Part shown: positions 49,601 through 58,600 of the stretch, piece after piece | How the letters are laid out: each line of letters opens with the position of its first letter | Numbering within the stretch: position 1 is the stretch's first letter | From: Palaemon carinicauda | Lineage: Eukaryota > Arthropoda > Malacostraca > Decapoda > Palaemonidae | Assembly (NCBI RefSeq): GCF_036898095.1 | Contig: NC_090726.1 | Span: 31,888,361-31,952,360, forward strand | Length of the DNA: 64,000 nucleotides | Direction of reading: 5' to 3' | Notes under the pieces: generated by a model | Database searches by the model: none | Told to the model about the DNA's origin: nothing | Seen by the model: the letters and a program-made list of their open reading frames with translations, nothing else | Position numbers and translations under genes: made by a program

Positions 49601-52600
49601 TGGGACCAATCCAGCAGAAAAGCATCCACGTGAACTGCTGCTGGGTCTGGAATCGGAGAACAATACAACAGGAGTCTCTAGGTTATCAAGGTAGCGAACA
49701 GATCTATGGTTGGCTGACCCCACAGGGCCCAAAGTCTGCTGCAAACATTCTTGTGAAGGGTCCATTCTGTGGGGATGACCTGACCCTTCCGGCTGAGGCG
49801 ATCTACCATGACATTCATACCGCCCTGAATGAACCTCGTTACCAGCGTGAGCTTTCGATCTTTTGACCAGATGAGGAGGTCCCTTGCGATCTAGAACAAC
49901 TTCCACGAAAGAGTCCCTCCCTGCTTGAAGATGTAAGCCAGGGCTGTGGTGTTGTCAAAGTCCACCTCCACCACCTTGTTAAGCTGGAGGGACTTGAAGT
50001 TTATCAAGGCCAGAAGAACCGCCAACAACTCCTTGCAATTGATGTGAAGTGTCCTTTGCTCCTGATTCCATGTTCCCGAGCATTCCTGTCCGTCCAAAGT
50101 CGCACCCCAGCCCGTGTCTGATGCGTCCGAGAGGAGACGGCGGTCGGGTTTCTGAACAGCCAAAGGTAGACTTCCTTGAGAAGAAAGCTGTTCTTACACC
50201 ACGCGAGAGAAGACCTCCTCTCTTCGGAAACAGGAACTGAGACCGTCTCTAGCGTCATGTCCTTTATCCAGTGAGCAGTTAGATGATACTGAAGGGGGGG
50301 AGGTGGAGTCTCCCTAACACGATGAACAGGGCCAGCGATGAAAGTGTCCCTGTTAGACTCATCCACTACCTGACTGAGCATCGGTTCCTTCTCAGCATGC
50401 TCTGGATGCATTCTAGGGCTTGGAAGATCCTTGGGGCCGACGGAAAAGCCCGAAAAGCTCGACTCTGAAGATCCATACCCAGGTAGACAATGGTCTGGGA
50501 TGGGACGAGCTGAGACTCCTCAAAATTGACCAGGAGGCCCAGTTCCTTGGTCAGATCCATAGTCCATCTGAGAAGCTCCAGACAGCGACGACTTGTGGGA
50601 GCTCTTAAAAGCCAGTCGTCTGACGGAGCCGGACACAAGATCATGGTACTGCTGCACAGTCTGTGAACTGTCAACCATGGGGAAGCGAGGAAGTACAGTG
50701 ACAACCCGAAGCTGTCTAGACTGTCTGGGTCGTACAGACAACTCCTTATCGGGTTGCTGAGGTTGCCGCACTGCGTCACAACAAGTCACTTCTGCTGGTT
50801 GTTGAACGTCTTCCCAGTGACACACTGACTCCGTAAACAAAAAATCCTCTAACAAGGACTAAGCTTGGACTGCATGTCTTGCAACACAGCTCAAGGTCTA
50901 AGGGAGCAGGTGTGGTAACAGACGGGGTTAGCGTCTGAAAGTGGAACCATTACCTTCCCTGGAAGCATGTTATGCTTAAATAAAAGTCCATAGGAGGCTA
51001 CGCAGCTAAAGGCTCCTCTCCAAATGACAGAGTCCTCAAGGGAATATCAGAAGGAGGGAGAAAATCACTTTCCCATCTACAGGGACCATATCCGAGAAAG
51101 GCTAAGTTCTCTCAGTGAGGGTTTCACTGGTGCAAAAGCAGCAGACTAGAAGGCAATGTTATGAAACTGCTTGACAGTCTAGTGAGTTGGCAACAACCAA
51201 AGATGTGTGACTGAGAAGCATGCGGTAAGGTATGCAGAGCATGCTGTATGCAGAGCATGCTGTATGCAGAGCATGCTGAATGCAGAGCATGCTGTATGTA
51301 GAGCATGCTGTAAGGTAAGCAGAGCATGTTGCATGGCGTGTAACATTTCTCAGAAATTCCATGACCAGTGCTAGATTGAGTAATATCGCATTACTGTCCA
51401 TTGAAAGAGCACGTGTCGAGGGAATTGATTTAGACTGTTTTGTTGATGAATTTGAAAGCCGGCATGATAATCGTAGAATTAAGCTGCACTAAATACACGT
51501 ACTAAAATCTACTTCACCTCAGGAAAGGGAAACTCGCCCTGTTGGCAACACTGCATACTTCATGCATGCTTGCAAGGGGTTTTAATATCAACATAATATT
51601 TACATTACATTCATAACTCATGATTCATTTTGTTTTGAAGATATTTTTGCCATATTTTGCGATTTTGTTAAAAATATATTGCAAGGAATACATATATATT
51701 TTTTATTTAAGTAATACGAATAACCTCCATTATCATAATGTTTGTGTAGGCATACATGTATATGATTACAAATGCAAGTTATGAAAGTAATGAGGTGTTA
51801 TTATTGTCATTTGTTATTTCAAAGTTGAATGGGAAGAGGCTCAAGTTGAGGAGAAAGTGGCAGATGCATGCGTTGAGGTGGCTGACTCATAGCATGAGGT
51901 TCCTGCCTCAAGAGTTGCGCTTGCCTCAAGGGTTGAGGTGGCTGCGCAGAGAGAGGCTCTTGACTCACGAGTTGAGGTTCTTGAGGTGTGAGCTGCGAGA
52001 GTTGAGGTAGCGGCTGCGCAGAACGCAGTTCCTGTCTCACGAGTTGAGGTTCCTGAGGAGTTAGCCTCAAGAGTTGAGGCTCTCGCCTTGAGGAAAGTTG
52101 AGGTAGCAGCTGCGAGAGTTGAGGTGGCTGCCTCAAGGATGGTAGAGGTTGTCTTACCTCAAAAGGTGTTGCCTCGAAGATGGTCTAACTGCAAGAAAAT
52201 CTTGCCTCAAGGCATAAGACTCCTGCTCCCATTGTTGAGGTTGCCTTAAGGAAGGTTGAGGTTGCTGCACAACGCTGGTAACTGGCAACTCCGAACGCGG
52301 TAGGGTAGCTTGAGGAACCTCAACTTCGTACGCCTGGCAGACTGGACTGCGGTGAGGCGGAGCGCTCACAGGAGGAGGTGTAACCTTCTCAGCCTGAAAC
52401 TCACGCATAAAGACCGCAAGCTGCGACTGCATGGACTGCAGCAAAGTCATCTTGGGATCAACAGACGATAAGGTCTGTTGAGGCAAAGCCTTAACAGAAG
52501 ATGAGGTCTGTTGTGGCATCGCCTTACCTGTCTTAGGAGGTGTGCAGTCACCTGATGACTGCGGAGAATCAGAGCTAACCCAATGACTGCATCCGGGTTG

Positions 52601-55600
52601 TAGAACTCTAGAGGTCTGGACTTTACGTTTAAGAGGTCTTGAGACCTGAGTCCAGTGTTTTCTCCCCGAAATTTCTTCTGCAGACGAGCAAAATAAGGGC
52701 TCAATCGTCTGCGGGTGGGAGTGACGGTCTCTGTAAGACACGCCCGCAACCACCGAGGATACTTCTGTGCGCCGATCAAGGCCTGCCGAACCCTTTTGCC
52801 CTTCGACATTGCTTCTCCCCTGGGCTTGGGAGCTTGCAAGAGGTCCCGGACTGGGAGGACGACTGGCACGCACAGAAGTACCCTCACGCACAACACTGAC
52901 ACACTTTGCGCTAATCACTTATCACTTTTGATTTTCTGTTTGCACTTATTTCACTGAACTCGAAACTTTAAGTGGTTTGTACCTGAAACACGCAATTCTA
53001 TCCTTCCTTAAAAGTTAGTAATTGCGAAAACAGAATTACAATGTAACAGAAAAATCTAATGAAAGATAAATAATTCAGTGGCTGGAAAGAGACTAAACAC
53101 TAGATCAAATAAACTACGTTTAAAATCTCTCACCTCATAAAGCTTGAGAACAAGAATAAAACTCTAGAAACGTTTACCTTCTTCCCCTAAAGAGACTAGG
53201 GAGAAGAGCAAAAACGATAACAACGTTACTCGCTTGAACGAAACGTTTATCCAGCTCTCTCTCCCTCCGTCTCTATCTCTCTCTCTTGACTTAGAACCTG
53301 AGAGAAGAGCCCAATCATATATATCGTAAAAACATATTATTGTTAAAGGAAAAAAGGTGAAATATTTCCCAAATAAAAAGTTCCTTTATTAGAATTAAAA
53401 CCATTAAGCAAAGAAAGAATGAACAAAACGCTAGAAACGGTTACTCTTACTGCAACGTGACACCGTGAAAATTCTCTCTCTATCGTAACAATAGAGCGCA
53501 AGTTGAACGTTCTGAACGTCAACAACTGCAGAGACAAAACAAAACGTTAGTTCAACTTTGAAAACAGTACGAGACTATCAAAGAAATTCTTTCAAAAACA
53601 TTAAAATAGCATAATATGTTAACAGGTAAAATCGAAATGACGGGCTCAATGTTAATTAACTTCGGTACCAAGAAAAGACCGCCTACTATTAGGAAAGGTC
53701 GAATATAAACAAATATAAAAATTAATTTTAATAAGTTTATAATAAAAGGAAGTTAATCGAAGATGCCTATAAAAGGCGGAGAGATATAAAAAAAAAATCT
53801 ATAACTTTTGTTAAGCAAAATTAAGAAAGAGAGTCTATACTCTCTTAGACATCAACACTTCCGTCTAAGGGAAGGGTCGGCCATTTAAAAGTGAAAGAGA
53901 GTTCATACTCTCTTCGTCACCATAATTAATCAAATTAATTCCAAAAGCTAGTTAAGCTAATGATAAAACTTCCTGAATAGCGAAAGCTAAACTCTAGAGC
54001 AAATACATCACCAAATCGTGAGCAATAACTCCAGAATCAACAGCGTATCCATGTAGGTCTAGCCGGAGGCACGACAGAGGAAAAATTGAAGTGGTGTCAA
54101 CAAGAAGTACTGCAGTACCTGGCCACAGGTGGCGCTTGTGAGTACACCCCCCTCTTGTATAGCGATCGCTGGCGTATCCCTTCCATAGAATTCTGTCAGG
54201 CAACGGAGTTGACAGCTACATGATTATCGGGTAAGATTAATATTGAAAAATATAAATTAAATGACTCTCCCTTCCTCCCCAATAGAGACACAGCGGGACG
54301 AGAAGAATTGAAGGTTTTGTTTACATGCAAGAGTGGTATCTGGCCGACAGTTGGCGCTGGTGGGCACACCCGCAACCTTCATAGCGATCGCTCGCGAGTT
54401 TTTTGAGTGTGTTTTCTGTCGAGCCGCAGAGTTGCAGCTATTATATATTCACCGGGTAAGTATATTCAAAAATTTATTTTATAATTAAAATATCATTTTA
54501 TAGCATTTTTTTGCAAGGACGTACCGGTACGTCCATGGGGGTAATGGGATGGCTTTTGTGAAACGTACCAGTACGTCCTTTGGGGGTAAAAGGGTTAAAA
54601 AACAAGAGGGTGAGAAATAAGATAGAAAAGTGTGCCCAAATGTACCCTCAACTCCAAGACAGTGGAAGATTATGGTACATAGGCTAAGGCACTACCCAAG
54701 ACTAGAGAACAATGGTTTGATTTTGGAGTGTCCTTCTTCCTGAATAGGTGTTTATCATAGCTAGAGTCCATTTTACCCTTACCAAGAGGAAGGTAGCCAC
54801 TGAATAAACAATTACAATGCAGTAATTAACCCTTTGACTGAAAAATTGTTTGGTAATCTCAATGTTGTCATGCGTATGACAACAGAGGAGAAAGTGGAAA
54901 GAATAGACCAGACTATTCGGTGTATGTGTGGGCCAAGGAAAATTGAGCCGTGACCAGAGAGAGGGATCCACTGTAGTACTATCTGGCCAGTCAAAGGACC
55001 AAATAACTATAGCAATAGTATCCCAACAGGTGGCTGGTGCCTTGCCCCACCTACTACCAAAAATGAATGAGGAGCACTGATATAAGGAATATTTAATAAT
55101 GAATTACAATTGTCAAAGCAGGTTCTATACTATGGACAATGCTCACAATGATACCTTTTGGAGGTCTTACAACTTCTTGAATCTCACCTTGATCAGCCAT
55201 CCATGTCTAAGATTTAAAATTCTCATTAAGCCTGAGTGCATTTGTCATTAATAAATAGGAAAAAAGAAATTACTTTAAGAGTTGTTCGGTTACAAGAAAC
55301 AAAGGAATAAGGAAAAAATAGCTTGGGGGTTGGTGTAAATAGGTACGAACTAACTTTCCACATATGATTTATATGCACTTCCAACATTAATAGATTTTGC
55401 TTCATAAAGGAGGTAATTTTTTTTATTCAGTAGCACCTTGGTTTAAAAGATTTTTGGTGGGAGGGTAAATTATTTTGTGGTCTTCAAGGACTTTTCTGTT
55501 TAAGACTTTAACAAGGAATCCAATATTCCCTGTTCTAGCCTTAAACAGGAAAGTCCTTAGAGACCACACAGCAATCCCTCAATAATAAGTTTTTCCTTTG

Positions 55601-58600
55601 TCAAAACTCCTTCATTCATACTAGGAACGAGATGACAAGCTAAAACAATTTTTACCATAAGAAATAAAGGAAATTCAATTGATGCATTCCATACGTCCAT
55701 GTACAGTTCACTTATTTTTAAAGGTTAGTAATGGAAATTATTGAACAATCTATAACCCCTAACATCATAAATGCATACAAAATGACAAATTTGGAAGTAA
55801 TTTATATTTTTGCTAACTATACAAACCTGAATTCTTTACAAAGGAGAGTGATTAACCAATAAGATGGTTTGACCATAAAAACTCTCATACAAGGTATCAA
55901 TGACACTCCCCTAATTAGCAAGGGTAGTGGGGATTATGCCAACCACCCCACTCCCACACTCATCCACTGACTACCCTCACTTTTTATTACAGGCAAGACT
56001 TCTGGGGGGGGGGGGATAAGTATGTGTACAGAACTGCAGGTTTGTATAGTTAAGAAAAAACAAATTACTTCTAAATTTGTCAGTTGTTCCTTCACGAATA
56101 AAAAAACATTCATTCTTTACATACTGGACTCACCTCAAGGTGGGTGGAAGTCCAACTGTAACTGGCTGGAAATTTTGCCCTGGGATACAAATCCAAGCTT
56201 GGTAGAGTGAGGGAAGAGTATCCTGATACCTCATGAACTTTGGCTTGTCAATGTCAAAGGGTTGACAGACTGCGCAACCATGGTGAGTTAGGGGACACTC
56301 ACAATGTGACTTAACCAGGGAAGTACAAGGAGTGAGATGACACTAGATTCACTTTATAAGCAAAGCGTACACTACTTTTATGATCTCTTAATTACCTCTC
56401 AGATGGGGTTTGATACACCTTAATACCTTTACCCAATGCACTTTACTTGAAATCAATAACAAAGTTATGAGGGAGGAAATTCAAAAGTTCAAGCTATACA
56501 AACACAATTATTACAGACAACCAGATAGATAATGAAAACTACTTTGATCAAAATGAATTACTGTACTGTACCTGCTTTCGGCTCGGGTGAACTAAAGGTA
56601 ATTAGTAACGCTACCTGGACATGGTACAAACTCAAGTGTTTCCCAGCAGATGATGTAGGATCTAGTTGTTCATTGAAATTCTGTTTTTTTCTTGCTTTGT
56701 CACGCTGCTTCCTCTCAGCCTGCAGGTAATATACAAAGGTATGAGTGTGAAACTAATGAAACATAATAAATAGAAAGAAACTATTAGATGTAGCAGTATT
56801 TAAAACAAATATAGAAAGAGGCTGTATTAGATCTAGCAGTGTTTTAAAGTTAACAGCATTTACTCAGATATTAAAAATTGAAATATTTTATACAAGGAGT
56901 ACATCCGGCAATAGTTGATTGCCAATTGAAGCTTGTTAACAAGGTAGTTTTAAGTTAAGGCAGGTGAATGAAAGGCAGGGTAGTATACCTATCAACTAAC
57001 CTGTCTCAAGACCTTCACTTTTTCATTCAGCGAAATCAAAAAATAAGTAGGTGATCAGAAGTAGGATTATGATTAAAAGAATACAGGATTACTAAAATAA
57101 AATTTGCTTTGCAAAATTATTTGTTCCTGAAAACACTGTACAAACTTCTGTGATTTATAAAGAAGAATCACTCCTTAAGTGGGAGCCACTGTCTTATGGA
57201 ACATGATTGGCATTGTTTTAATCATGACCTAAAAATATCAGCTTCTTGGTAATATACATAAGAGGAGGAAGGCTGGTTCCTATAACTAATCTCAAGAAGT
57301 TAATACTGGAACTTCTTAGTAGAAAATCACAATCCCCTTGAATGATGAGAGGATTTCTATATTTCAAATCTTTTTGTATGATGCTCTACAGAGAATACCT
57401 TGACAAAAAAATAAACAAATAAATAATGAATCGGTCATTAAACAAAGCAGGTTTCCAGACGTATGTCATCCTGGTTCAAATAGCTACATGTACAGGTCTC
57501 TCTTTGATACCGTTTCTTAGAAAATGCCTTTTAGATAAACTATGAATAAATAGAAATTTGATACAGTTGCAAATATTTTGAATGCAGTGATTTAATAAAG
57601 ACTTTCTTTAGGGAACAGGACTGACTGATTGGATAATTTACTTAACTGGCATTATAACATGGGAAGGTTGAAATCTTACAAAAAATAATTACCAATACCT
57701 TATCCAAGAGGTCTTGAAACCAACGAGACACCATGCCACCTTCTACTACATGATCAATAACAGAATTAAATTTTGAAGTGTAAACAGAGAAGCGAGGCAT
57801 ACCCAAGCCAATCCTGCAATTATTGGGAAATTATATTAAAAAATATAACCAATAGTAAATTCTATTTTCAAAAATTAAAATAATGAATTTTTCACAGCTC
57901 TGTCCAAAACTGAAGATAATTATTAGTAGATATAGCATATTTGTTTCATATATCCGGCACATGCATTAATAGGAACACTAAACTTCTATAATTACCGAAA
58001 AGGGACAAAACATTCTCGGGCAACATGCAGTTCAGCTTGTCCATATTCATTTGTGAAATTACTGGATACCAGGTATCGCAAGAAAGTTCCAGAATTCATG
58101 AAAGCAAAGTTTCCATCAAGGACTTTCTCTATGCCTGCCTCTATCCCTGGAACAAACTTGAAGCTCTCGGCAATCTTACGAGATGTTGGATCAATAGAAT
58201 TCCTAGTGAAAACAAAATTGTCATTCATATATTAAACAGATCTGTCAACTATAGAAATGTAGCCAATTAATCATGATAAAAATTCAATATGTATATTAAT
58301 GTAACCCAATTTAATGCAAAGATGTAATTATGGTATGATAGCTAGACAGTTAACCAGAGTCCTTTATAGGTGATATTTAAAAAATACCGAGTACTGTAAG
58401 GACATATATAAGATTGTTATATTAAACACTTAATTACTATACTTCCAATTTTTTCTATTACTACATTATATATAACAGAAGCCATTCTCATTGAAAATAA
58501 GAATACAAAAACATTTTTAAAGGTACAGTACTTTATATAGTAAAAATGTAAGATATATCCATCAATTGCAAATCTGAGATCCAAAAGGTCTCATGAAATT

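Larger units (their letters stand above)
47528..54250 (-). mobile_element. Element B: DIRS-type retrotransposon, internally deleted
   Basis: The left end (its 5') at 54250 reads TTTTTCAATATTAATCTTAC on the minus strand. The inverse is the ICR half at 47819-47852. The right ITR module 47528-47819 has 54-bp perfect inverted ends and an inverted copy of the ~150-bp 5' leader. Order (-) is leader, gag, low-complexity gag tail, RT remnant, RNase H, YR. A deletion fuses gag repeat sequence to RT just before DDW (about 50620). B is inserted in A's right ITR; the flanks share TAT. Confidence 0.87.
41401..54495 (+). mobile_element. Element A: DIRS-type retrotransposon, interrupted by element B
   Basis: The left end TTTTTAAATATTTAACTTAG (41401-41441 in all) is exactly inverted at 47438-47478, inside the element. 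Directly after comes a second inverted pair, TGATATTTTAATTATAAAAT at 47479 and its inverse ending 54495. The right ITR (54251-54495) is the inverse of 41427-41577 with only about two mismatches in ~150 bp. Order (+) is leader, gag, RT, RNase H/MT-like, YR, ICR, right ITR. Element B (47528-54250) lies in the right ITR. ORFs carry several frameshifts. Confidence 0.87.
41189..54598. mobile_element. piggyBac-like MITE with TTAA target, split by DIRS elements
   Basis: TTAA at 41189-41192 is followed by CCCTTTTACCCCC, and GGGGGTAAAAGGG at 54582-54594 is followed by TTAA (54595-54598). These are perfect inverted termini with the TTAA duplication typical of piggyBac-type insertions. MITE sequence is 41193-41400 and 54496-54594; everything between is inserted. 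It has no transposase. Confidence 0.8.
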
